This document shows, in pieces, positions 35,840 through 43,591 of a DNA stretch of 64,000 bases (positions are counted from its first letter, which is position 1; each line of letters opens with the position of its first letter). This stretch comes from VAZQ01 sp035693615 (GTDB taxonomy: Bacteria > Pseudomonadota > Alphaproteobacteria > Rhizobiales > Xanthobacteraceae). A model generated the notes under the pieces. It did no database searches. It worked only from the letters and a program-made list of their open reading frames with translations, and was not told where the DNA came from. A program made the position numbers and the translations under genes. The stretch lies in assembly GCA_035693615.1 (NCBI GenBank), contig DASSGH010000002.1, positions 1 through 64,000 on the forward strand, given 5' to 3'.

Positions 35840-35884
35840 GATGGAGGCCGCCTAGATTTGTACCGTTCAACAAGGGAGATCATC

Positions 35885-36310
35885 ATGCCCATGATTACCG
35901 TCCAATATTCCACCAGCCGATCGGAGCGTGGCCTCAAAGCCGCGGTCGCACAGGCCGCGAGCGATCTGGCCGCCCAGATTCTGCGCAAGGATCCGGACGT
36001 TACGGCCGTGTTGGTGCAGGCGGTCGATCCGACCGAGTGGTTCTGCGCGGGTCAGCCGCTTGCGCAATCCGGCCTTGCCGCCTTCTGGCTCGAAATCAGG
36101 ATCACCGAAGGAACCAATACCAAGGATGAGAAGGCGTCCTTCATCGCGGCCGTGTTCGAGCGCATGGGCGAGCTCCTTGGCCGCTTGCACGTGGAGAGCT
36201 ACGTGTATGCGCACGACGCCGCGGCGGACGGCTACGGCTTCGGCGGGGTGACGCAGGAACGCCGCTATGTCGCGGGAAAGCTTGGGACCAAGCTGTCGGC
36301 CGCGGCTTGA
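35885..36310 (+). CDS. Tautomerase-family protein
   Basis: The 141-residue product starts at the ATG at 35885, preceded by AGGGAG. The N-terminus MPMITVQYS places Pro at position 2, the catalytic base of the 4-oxalocrotonate tautomerase superfamily after Met removal. VLVQAVDPTEWFCAG and FWLEIRITEGTNTKDEK fit the family beta-alpha-beta fold. It is longer than classic 62-residue members. Its 3' end overlaps the convergent lipB gene by 46 nt. The substrate is unknown. Confidence 0.78.
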   Translation: MPMITVQYSTSRSERGLKAAVAQAASDLAAQILRKDPDVTAVLVQAVDPTEWFCAGQPLAQSGLAAFWLEIRITEGTNTKDEKASFIAAVFERMGELLGRLHVESYVYAHDAAADGYGFGGVTQERRYVAGKLGTKLSAAA

Positions 36311-37008
36311 GCGCGAGCGAGTGGTCCGAACAGGGCCTCGAACTCACGTTGCAGAACCCCGTCGATCTCGGCCATCGTCACGGCGCGGCCGAGATCGGCG
36401 AGGCTGGTCACGCCGTAGCGCGGCTCGGAAACTCCGCAGGGCACGATACCGGCGTAGTGCGACAGATCGCAGTCGACGTTGAGCGCGACTCCGTGCAGCG
36501 TCACCCAGTGCTTGATCCTGATGCCGATGGCCGCGATCTTGTCTTCGTGCAGGGCGCCCTTCGCCGGCCGCCGCACCCAAACGCCGATCCGGTCGTCGCG
36601 CCGCTCGCCGGCAACGTCGAAATGCGCCAAGGTGCGGATGATCCATTCTTCCAACGTCGCAACGAACCGGCGCACGTCGGGACCGCGCCGCTTGAGATCG
36701 AGCATCAGATAGACGACGCGTTGGCCCGGGCCATGATAGGTCAGCTGCCCGCCGCGGCCGGCCGAATGGACCGGAAAGCGCGGGGCGATCAGCCCCTCGG
36801 TTTTTGCGCTGGTGCCGGCGGTGTAGAGCGGCGGATGCTCAAGCAGCCAGACGAGCTCCGGCGCTGCACCCTCGGCGATCGCGGCGGCGCGCGCGCTCAT
36901 GGCTGTAAGCGCCGCCTCGTAGGGCACTAGGCCTTCGCTGATCCGCCATTCCACCGGGCTCGACGCGCGATCAAGCCCGACTCTCACCAGGTTGCGTACA
37001 GTGAGCAT
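36265..37008 (-). CDS. lipB: Octanoyl-[acyl-carrier-protein]:protein transferase
   Basis: First step of lipoate biosynthesis: moves octanoate from ACP to lipoyl domains. The 247-residue product has LEHPPLYTAGTSAK, the signature GRGGQLTYHGPGQRVVYLML, the Lys of KIAAIGIRIKHWVTLHG and the catalytic Cys in IVPCGVSEPRYGVTSL. Its C-terminal end overlaps the tautomerase gene on the other strand by 46 nt. Confidence 0.95.
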   Translation of the reverse strand: MLTVRNLVRVGLDRASSPVEWRISEGLVPYEAALTAMSARAAAIAEGAAPELVWLLEHPPLYTAGTSAKTEGLIAPRFPVHSAGRGGQLTYHGPGQRVVYLMLDLKRRGPDVRRFVATLEEWIIRTLAHFDVAGERRDDRIGVWVRRPAKGALHEDKIAAIGIRIKHWVTLHGVALNVDCDLSHYAGIVPCGVSEPRYGVTSLADLGRAVTMAEIDGVLQREFEALFGPLARAQAAADSLVPSFPAT

Positions 37009-37211
37009 CTCGGCTTTCGCTCCAGCCGCCCAGCGCCAGGAACATCCGCCGTTGCGCCGGAGTCAAGCGCATTGCGCCGGCTTGCGGGGCGACGGGCGGC
37101 AAGAACGCAATAGGTCGGAGAGCCACGGGCCTTGTTCCTGTGGGGTCGATTTGTTACATCGAGGCCCGTCGCTCAATGCGCGCGGCCATGCGGTCCGCGC
37201 CGATTCCATCT

Positions 37212-37296
37212 GCGGTCGTGGCGGAATTGGTAGACGCACTAGCTTGAGGTGCTAGCGGGGCAACCCGTGGAGGTTCGAGTCCTCTCGACCGCACCA
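37212..37296 (+). tRNA. tRNA-Leu (anticodon GAG)
   Basis: A complete 85-nt class II tRNA. The acceptor GCGGTCG (37212-37218) pairs with CGACCGC (37286-37292), followed by A and an encoded CCA. The anticodon stem CTAGC/GCTAG encloses TTGAGGT, giving anticodon GAG, which reads CTC and CTT. The long variable arm is present (GGGGCAACCC). The duplicated repeat-protein locus follows about 100 nt later, but no integrase is seen. Confidence 0.95.
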
Positions 37297-37396
37297 CTCT
37301 CAAAATTGCTGTTTGATTTCATTGCGCTTTTGATTTTGCGGGAAGAATTTCGAGGGGATTTCGCAACGCCGGCCCCTCGTGTCGTGCGATGTAAGC

Positions 37397-39242
37397 TCAA
37401 GTGTGGTTGGGCGTCGTCAGCAACGGCTGCTGCGATGTGTCGGAACCGAGCGGCGCGGTATTCAAGCCCTCTGCTGCGCCGCCGCTGCTGCTAAAACCCG
37501 CCATCGCTTGGACGAGCTGAGCAACCTGGTTTGAGTTGCCCATGGATGCGTTCGATGCGGTCGGGGAATTGGCGGCGAAGCCGCCGAGCTGCCAGTCCAA
37601 CCCAACCTGTCCCAGGGTGGCGGGTCCGGCCAGCTGATTGTTGGCGATGTCATAGACTTCGAAGGCGCCGGTATTGACATTGCGCAACACGAGATCGGAC
37701 GCGCCGGGTGCGTGAGTGGGCGCGATACCCGCGAACTGCCAATCCAGCCCGACCGTGCCGATGGAAGCGGCGTTGATGATCGCATTGTTGGCGATGTCGT
37801 ACACCTCCAAGGCACCGGTATCGACGTTGCGCAACAGGAGATCGGTTTCGCCGGGCAAGCTGCTGAAATTGCCGACGCCCGAAAATTGCCACTCCAGCCC
37901 GACCGTGCCGATGGAAGACCTCCAATCCGCCGGTATTGGCGTTGCGCAGCAGCATGTCGCCTTCACCGGCGCCGCTGAAATTGCCGACGCCCGAGAACTG
38001 CCACTCCAGCCCGACCGTGCCGATGGAGACGGCGTTGGTGATCTGATTGTTGCTGATGTCGTAGACCTCCAATCCGGCGGTGTTGACGTTGCGCAGGATC
38101 ATATCGGTCTCGCCGCGACTGGAAAAATTGCCGAAGCCCAGGACCTGCCAATCGAGTCCGACCGCACCCAAGAACGCGGAGTTGATGATGTTGTTGTTGG
38201 CGATGTCGTAGACCTCGAAGCCGCCGCTTGCGGAGTCCCGCAACAGCATGTCGGTCGTATCGGTGCCGTTGAAGCCGCCGAGCGTGACAAACGCCCAGTT
38301 CGTTGCGATCTGACCGAGAAAGTAGCCCGCCAGCATCACGTTGTTGCCGATGTCGTAGATCTCGTACTGGCCCATCGCAGCCGGGGACGCGTTTGCGCCA
38401 CGCAGGATCAGGTCGGCGGTCGTGCCGGCGGGGGGCGGCGGGTTCGGCGTGGTGACTTCAAGGAAGCCCTGAGTGACGCTGCCGATGTTGTAGAATCCCA
38501 CAATCTGGCCCGAGTTGTTGATGCCGTAAGCACCGTCGCCGTTGATGCTGTCTACAAGGGGATCGTCGATGGTGGTGTAGGCGCCCCCGCTGTAAAGGAA
38601 ACCGTGGAATTTGCCGCTTGCGTCGCTGTAAGTGCCGACGATCTGGCCCGCATCATTGATGCCGCCAACAAAGGTGTTGTTGGTCCCCAAGGGACCGTCA
38701 ATGGTGGTGTAGACGCCATTGCTATAGAGGAAGCCGTGGAATGTGCCGCCTACGAGGTAATACCCAACGGCCTGACCCGCCGCGTTGATTCCCTCTGCGA
38801 ACGTGCCGGCGGTGGCAAACGGATCGTTGAGGGGGGTATAATGGCCGTCAGTCAAGAGAAAGCCGTGGGCGCCGGCGGCATTGTTATAGTGGCCGACGAT
38901 CTGACCTGAGGCGTTGATGCCTCGGGCAACGGTGGCAGTGATGGCCAACGGATCGTCGAGGGTCGTATAAGTGCCGTTGCTATAGAGGAATCCGTGGGAG
39001 CCGTCGGCGGTCGTGTAATCTCCGACGATCAGACCCGACGCGTTGATGCCCGATGCGCGGGTCTTCCCGGTGGCCCCGGGAGCGTCGAGGGTCGCGTAGG
39101 TGCCGCCGCTGTAGAGAAAGCCGTGGTTTCCGGCAAGGTCGACATATGTCCCGACGATCGTGCCGGCGTCGTTGATAGCGGTCGGGTCGGTGCGAAAGTT
39201 GGCGCGGGGGTCATCGAGTGTCGTGTAGGTATACACCGGCAT
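37397..39242 (-). pseudogene. HAF/FG-GAP-like repeat protein, frameshifted within the repeats
   Basis: From the ATG at 39242 the product has about seven HAF-type repeats (INDAGQIVGTYSDASGKFHG pattern, about residues 1-270), a Pro-rich linker (PNPPPPAGT) and about six repeats of roughly 49 residues (VYDIANNNIINSAFLGAVGL pattern). These resemble FG-GAP/VCBS beta-propeller or adhesin-like repeats. Near 37914-37917 the frame breaks. Compared with the neighbouring repeat, about 35 nt between GATGGA and AGACCTCC are missing, which shifts the frame. The downstream part is intact in another frame (37397-37966) and ends in the module SNQVAQLVQAMAGF to LTTPNHT. Read through, the first frame ends at 37650. 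This could be a real pseudogene, a phase-variable repeat contraction or an assembly collapse. Confidence 0.7.
37560..38340 (-). repeat. Tandem 147-nt coding repeats
   Basis: About five to six copies of a unit near 147 nt (49 residues) encode the NN-x-I-x-NA-x-x-IG-x-VGL-x-WQ pattern. The copies are close in DNA sequence, for example GACCGTGCCGATGGA recurring near 37755, 37905 and 38015. One copy is contracted at 37914-37917. Such arrays invite slippage and recombination. Confidence 0.75.
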
Positions 39243-39413
39243 GCTACGGCTCCTGCGTGATCCTTCGCCTTCCGTTCGGCCGGCGTGAGTCGAATTTGCG
39301 ATGATCCCGCAAGGAACCCAAATACCGATATCTCATCAGTTCGATGCGCGGCGGTTATCGGGGGTGGAGGCGGACATGGAGATGCACGAGATCAAGTATT
39401 TTCTCGCGGCGTG
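39240..39413. repeat. Left copy of a duplicated intergenic/lysR 5' segment
   Basis: This stretch, from the repeat-protein ATG to codon 13 of the lysR remnant, matches 40072-40246 with about five differences by eye, including a 1-nt indel. It shows that the repeat-protein gene, the intergenic promoter region and the lysR 5' end were duplicated in tandem, with copies 833 nt apart at this point. Confidence 0.85.
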
Positions 39414-39470
39414 AACTTTCATCAGCGCGGCTGAGCTCAGTCACGGATCGCAGCCGGCCCTCATTCCCGC
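39376..39470 (+). pseudogene. Truncated lysR remnant (left duplicate)
   Basis: The first 12 codons (MEMHEIKYFLAA) equal those of the intact regulator at 40209. A deletion of about 10 nt then creates a TGA, after which homology resumes for about 20 codons in frame-shifted form (AAELSH-SQPAL) and fades by about 39470. No full regulator can be made from this copy. Confidence 0.8.
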
Positions 39471-39592
39471 CGCCCGCACCACATCATCAGGTGCAGAAAC
39501 GGATGTTCCGTTCTCGTTCGCGAGCTTACGCATGCATTTCGGATGAAGATTTTTGAGGGATTCGGAACCCCCTCCCGTCGCGCGGCGCAAGC

Positions 39593-40074
39593 TTAGGCGT
39601 GGTGCGGCATCGTCAGCAACGTCTGCTGCGACGCGTCGGCAGCGAGTGCGGCGGTATTCAAGCCCTCGCCTGCGCCGCTGCCGCCGCCGAAGCCCGCCAT
39701 CGCTTGCACGAGTTGTGCGGGCTGACTTGAGCCGTCCATTGATCCCGCCGATGCGGTCGGAGCATTGGCGGCGAAGCCGCCGAGCTGCCAACCCAAGCCG
39801 ACTTGACCTAAGTGCGCGGTGCCCGTGATTTGAGGAAGCCGTGGCCGCTGTAAGTCCCGACGATCTGGCCCGACGCGTTGATGCCCTGTGCCGAGGTGCT
39901 GCCGACACCTAATGGATCGTCGAGGGTGGTGTAGGTGCCGCCACTTAAGAGGAAGCCGTGGTTGGTGGCGTCGAAGTATGTCCCGACGATCTGGCCGTTG
40001 TCGTTGATGCCGCCGCCGATGAGGTCGGTGGTGACGAGGGGGCCTTCGATGGTGGTGTAGGTGTACACTGGCAT
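39593..40074 (-). pseudogene. Collapsed right copy of the HAF/FG-GAP-like repeat protein
   Basis: From the ATG at 40074 the product has only two to three HAF repeats (INDNGQIVGTYFDATNHGF) and stops at 39808. In another frame (39593-39796) lies the C-terminal module GWQLGGFAANAPTAS to LTMPHHA, the counterpart of the end of the left copy. The middle HAF and all FG-GAP-like repeats are missing, and the junction near 39800-39830 is out of frame. It is a deletion derivative of the same gene family. Confidence 0.72.
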
Positions 40075-40246
40075 GTTACGGCTCCCTGCGTGATCCTTCG
40101 CCTTCCGTTCGGCCGGCGTGAGTCGAATTTGCGATGATCCCGCAAGGAACCCAAATACCGATATCTCATCAATTCGATGCGCGGCGGTTATCGGGGGTGG
40201 AGGCGAACATGGAGATGCACGAGATCAAGTATTTTCTCGCAGCGTG
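40072..40246. repeat. Right copy of the duplicated intergenic/lysR 5' segment
   Basis: Counterpart of 39240-39413, with about five differences by eye. It contains the 135-nt region between the divergent repeat-protein and lysR starts, including GATATCTCATCA near 40160. The shared region probably contains the lysR operator and both promoters. Confidence 0.85.
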
Positions 40247-41117
40247 CCGAACCCTGAATTTCCACCGCGCTGCAGAGCTCAGTCACGTGTCGCAGCCGGC
40301 CCTCACCCGCGCCGTCCAGAAGCTCGAGGCCGAGCTCGGCGCGCACCTATTCCACCGCGAGCGCAGTCAAATTCGAGTGACCGATTTCGGACGCCTGATG
40401 CGTTCGCATCTGGAGCAGGTGCTGCGAGAGACAGATACGGCCAAGGTGGCCGCGCGGAGCTTTCTCAAACTCGAAGCAGCACCGCTCGCCCTAGGGGTGA
40501 TGTGCACAATCGGGCCGCTGCGCTTTGTCGGGTTCCTGAACGATTTCCGCGAGCAGCATCCTGGCATCGAGGTCAGCGTGATCGAGAATGTGCCCGGACG
40601 CCTTTCCGAGCTGCTTCTGGGCGGCACGCTCGACATTGCCCTGATGGCTCAACCAACCCCGTTCGATGCGAGGCTCAATGTGGCGCCAATCTTCCGGGAG
40701 CGTTTCGGCTTGGCCTTCCCGGTTGGTCATCGCTTTGAGCAACGCAATACGCTGCACGTGACCGACGTTCGCGGCGAGAACTACTTGTCACGCATTAACT
40801 GCGAATACCGAGACTATCTGGGTGAGCTTTGCTCTCGGCACGGGGTGGAGATCCGGCGCGCCTATCGCAGCGAGCGGGAGGATTGGATCATGGCTATGGT
40901 CGCCGCCGGAATGGGGATCTGCTTCCTGCCCGAATTCTCGGCGGTTCACCCAGGCGTTCGACATCGACCGGTCGCGGAGCCCGAGGTGGTTCGGGAGGTT
41001 TCGCTCGTCTCCGTCGCGGGCCGCACATTCTCCCCCGCCGTTTCGGCATTCGTCAAAGCGGTCCGTGAACATGATTGGGCCGCCGGCGCCGCCGCGGCGG
41101 GCGGTCTCGCGAGATAA
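40209..41117 (+). CDS. LysR-family transcriptional regulator (intact duplicate)
   Basis: A 302-residue LysR regulator starting at the ATG at 40209, preceded by GGAGG; an upstream in-frame ATG at 40134 lacks a ribosome site. The DNA-binding domain is MEMHEIKYFLAACRTLNFHR to QPALTRAVQKLEAELGAHLF. The effector domain carries PLALGVMCTIGPLRFVGFL and LGGTLDIALMAQP. It is divergent from the collapsed repeat-protein gene, which it may regulate. A 5' duplicate lies at 39376. Confidence 0.88.
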   Translation: MEMHEIKYFLAACRTLNFHRAAELSHVSQPALTRAVQKLEAELGAHLFHRERSQIRVTDFGRLMRSHLEQVLRETDTAKVAARSFLKLEAAPLALGVMCTIGPLRFVGFLNDFREQHPGIEVSVIENVPGRLSELLLGGTLDIALMAQPTPFDARLNVAPIFRERFGLAFPVGHRFEQRNTLHVTDVRGENYLSRINCEYRDYLGELCSRHGVEIRRAYRSEREDWIMAMVAAGMGICFLPEFSAVHPGVRHRPVAEPEVVREVSLVSVAGRTFSPAVSAFVKAVREHDWAAGAAAAGGLAR

Positions 41118-41284
41118 AACCTCGGCTTGGCGCAAGCATCGAGACGTTGCGACAACTCTCGACCGCAACGCGATTTCACCCGCGCCCGCGCGAGCAACCC
41201 GCGTCGGCGTTCAAACCCAGAAGCCGGTTTATTAATTCCGATCGACCCGCTAAGGTCGGCTGGTGAGTGACCAAGGAGGACGCA

Positions 41285-41479
41285 ATGCGTTCAATCGTGA
41301 TCGGAGCTATTGTTGCAGGCGCGTTTTCGCTCGTGACCGCGGTACCGACCGTATCGGCGCCGGCGAACGTGGCCGCCATCGGTCAAGCCGCGGCCGATAT
41401 GGGAACGGTGACCCAGGCGCGGTGCTGGTGCACGTGGCGCGGGTGGCGCGGTTATTGCCGGCGCTGGCGCTGTTGGTAA
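41285..41479 (+). CDS. Small secreted Cys/Trp/Arg-rich peptide
   Basis: A 64-residue protein from the ATG at 41285, preceded by AAGGAGG. A signal peptide (MRSIVIGAIVAGAFSLVTAV to about residue 31) leads to a short mature peptide. Its last 20 residues (ARCWCTWRGWRGYCRRWRCW) hold four Cys, five Trp and six Arg. Such composition suggests a disulfide-stabilised, cationic, membrane-active or metal-binding peptide. Related Trp/Cys/Arg-ended small secreted proteins occur in rhizobia, with no known role. A strong terminator follows. Confidence 0.75.
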   Translation: MRSIVIGAIVAGAFSLVTAVPTVSAPANVAAIGQAAADMGTVTQARCWCTWRGWRGYCRRWRCW

Positions 41480-41544
41480 GGGGCCCTCTATCGACCTAAG
41501 CGCGCACGCGGTCCTCGCGTGCAGCGCCCAGGGTCAGACGACAA

Positions 41545-41574
41545 CGCGCCGGAGAGATCCGGCGCGCTTGTTTT
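41545..41574 (+). terminator. Intrinsic terminator after the small peptide gene
   Basis: A perfect 9-bp stem (CGCGCCGGA at 41545-41553 with TCCGGCGCG at 41558-41566) with a GAGA tetraloop is followed by CTTGTTTT. It lies 66 nt after the stop at 41479. Confidence 0.85.
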
Positions 41575-41608
41575 GAGAGCTCCTGCGGGACGAAGATCGC
41601 GGCTCAGT

Positions 41609-42841
41609 TCAGCGCGTTTGCGGCGCGGCCAAGTTGATCGGCGGGCGCACCACCGTGAGCTGATGGCCGACGGGACGCGAACTCCTATTCGAACCAGGCC
41701 AGCCGCCATATGCCGGCCCACGCGGCCGCGCCGTGCGTGCGGGCGACTTCTTGGCCGCAACCTTCGGCTTCTCCGCCTCGCCCAACCGGAACACGCGCAT
41801 GTATCGGAAATTGTGCGCGCCCGCGATGGGCAAGAGATGAGCTCCCGACGGCACGGCATAATCGGCCGGGTTCGGCCACGCCGGCGCCTCGGGCTGTCGG
41901 TCGAAGCTTTGCGCCATGGCAACCTTTATCGTCCGACCGACAGATTCGACGCCGAAGCTCGCAGGGCTGGGTGCGGCGAGCAGCGATCGGGGACTCTCTA
42001 CGCCAACAGCCAAGGTGCGCGGCCAGAACTTCGGCTCGGGCGCGTGGCGCGCGGCCCACAGCTCCGGCTCGGTCACGGTCTTCGGCCGATCAGGCGTGGC
42101 CGGGACCACGTGCACGATCTTGTAGCCGCGTGTCTTGAGCTCCTGGAGAATCTCCGGAAGCGCGAGCGCGGTGCGGGCTTGGATGTCGTGCAGCAGCAAT
42201 ATACCTTTGCCGCGCGCCTCGAGCCGGCTGATGGCGCGGCGCGCGACGTCGCGGTTGTTGATGTGCGTCCAGTCGTCGGCGGCGAGGTCCACGCTCCAGG
42301 TCATGTCGCCGTGGTCGGCGAGGTATTGCTCGACCGCGGTCTGCCGCAACAGGCCGGGGAAGCGGAAGAACGGAGCGACCGCCTTCGGGTCGCCGAGCGC
42401 GGTGCGCAACGAGGAAAAGCCGCCCTCGATTTCGCGCGAAGCCTGGTCCACCGACATCTTGTGGAAGGTGAAGGGGTGGGTCTGGCTGTGGTTGGCGATC
42501 GTATGGCCCTCGTTGTAGACGCGCCGCACGGCGGCGGGATAAGCCTGCACCATGCGGCCGACCATGAAGAACGTGGCCTTCACGCATTCGGCGGCGAGCA
42601 GATCGAGGACGCGATCGGTATAGGGCGGCAGCGGACCGTCGTCGAAGGTCAGCACCACCTCGTGGTCATTGAGCGGCAACGATTCCCCATACTGCCAGCT
42701 GCCAACGCGCGGGTGCTCGTTCACGTCGACCACGAGCGTGCGGCTGACCCCGAGCGCGTCGGCGGGGCATTCGGCGGCGCCCGCGGTCCCGATGCCGAGC
42801 AACGAGGCGAGCAGAATGGATGCGGCAACGGTGCGGCGCAT
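41609..42841 (-). CDS. Secreted polysaccharide deacetylase-family protein
   Basis: Carbohydrate esterase family 4 enzyme, 410 residues from the ATG at 42841, which opens a signal peptide ending GTAGA. The NodB domain shows the motifs VVLTFDDGPLPPYTDRVLDL (Asp-Asp), the metal-binding HSQTHPFTFH, RFPGLLRQTA and, late, GILLLHDIQ. It likely deacetylates peptidoglycan or another N-acetylated polymer in the envelope. The C-terminal 130 residues (Pro/Ala-rich, ending NLAAPQTR) are outside the domain and have no recognised fold. Confidence 0.87.
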   Translation of the reverse strand: MRRTVAASILLASLLGIGTAGAAECPADALGVSRTLVVDVNEHPRVGSWQYGESLPLNDHEVVLTFDDGPLPPYTDRVLDLLAAECVKATFFMVGRMVQAYPAAVRRVYNEGHTIANHSQTHPFTFHKMSVDQASREIEGGFSSLRTALGDPKAVAPFFRFPGLLRQTAVEQYLADHGDMTWSVDLAADDWTHINNRDVARRAISRLEARGKGILLLHDIQARTALALPEILQELKTRGYKIVHVVPATPDRPKTVTEPELWAARHAPEPKFWPRTLAVGVESPRSLLAAPSPASFGVESVGRTIKVAMAQSFDRQPEAPAWPNPADYAVPSGAHLLPIAGAHNFRYMRVFRLGEAEKPKVAAKKSPARTARPRGPAYGGWPGSNRSSRPVGHQLTVVRPPINLAAPQTR

Positions 42842-43051
42842 GGCCCCGCTATTACTCCGGTTGGACCAATCCGGAAAGGACGCCTGGCCCCGATCGTGAG
42901 TCTCGCCCCTTAACTTTACCGAAACAGTAGGGGGAGGCAATTTAATGACCCCTTAATGGCGGGGATTGGGGACGATTTGAGGCAGCTGTGACGGCCACGC
43001 CACGGGTGTGGAACTCGCGCCCTGCCGTCGGGGAGCGGCGCGATGCCTTCA

Positions 43052-43509
43052 TCAGGGCAATCGCTTCCCCGCGCGAATCAGAGTCGCTGGAAGCATCCGT
43101 CCCCCCCATTCGCCTTGGCGATAGCCATTGGCGAGGTAGAAGGCTAGCGAGGTCGGATGGGCATTGAAGATGATCTCGGTTTTGCCGAGCCGGCGTGCAG
43201 CGTCTTGCGCAAGCCTGAGCAGGACGCGGCCGTGCCCTTGCCGCTGGAGATCGCTCCGGATACCCACCAGGCGGGCCTGCTCGGCTTGGCCCAATGAGAT
43301 CGATGCGCACCACGCCTACGATTTCCCCGTCGTGCAGCAGCACGTGCGGAAAGTTGCCAGGCGCGACCTCGTCGGGGTCGGTTTCGTCGTAGGCTTGGCC
43401 GGGCAGGAGGGCAGCCGAAAATGGCCTGCCGACGGATCGCATGATAGGCCGCCCATTCTTGCGGTGATCGCAAGGGCCCGAGCGCATAGCGTTTGGGACC
43501 GGCGGTCAT
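43052..43509 (-). pseudogene. GNAT acetyltransferase gene with two frameshifts
   Basis: Three consecutive frames together spell one GNAT protein. It begins MTAGPKRYALGPLRSPQEWA and runs to QAIF (43509 to about 43416), continues LPGQAYDETDPDEVAPGNFP to VRIDL (to about 43295), then ARLVGIRSDLQRQGHGRVLL to LIRAGKRLP, stopping at 43052. Each junction looks like one extra base. The acetyl-CoA motif (RSDLQRQGHG) is in the last frame. It is either a recent pseudogene or two sequencing errors. Confidence 0.75.
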
Positions 43510-43591
43510 TTGCGCGTGCGGTCGTTCGCGATTGCCAGTTTAAGACACCGAGCGTAGAAGCCCAACGCGTTCCTTTGCGCCGGGGCACGAC

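Noticed and set aside
37212..37400. tRNA-Leu next to the duplicated locus as an island boundary
   Set aside because: No integrase and no repeat of the tRNA 3' end is visible at the far side. The duplication is explained by tandem recombination.
37560..38340. The regular repeats as a CRISPR array
   Set aside because: The 147-nt units are coding, lack short direct repeats with unique spacers, and no cas genes are present.
37716..38909. A 397-codon plus-strand frame across the repeat gene
   Set aside because: It is the antisense of the tandem repeats; its apparent repeats mirror those of the coding strand. The minus-strand product has recognisable HAF motifs.
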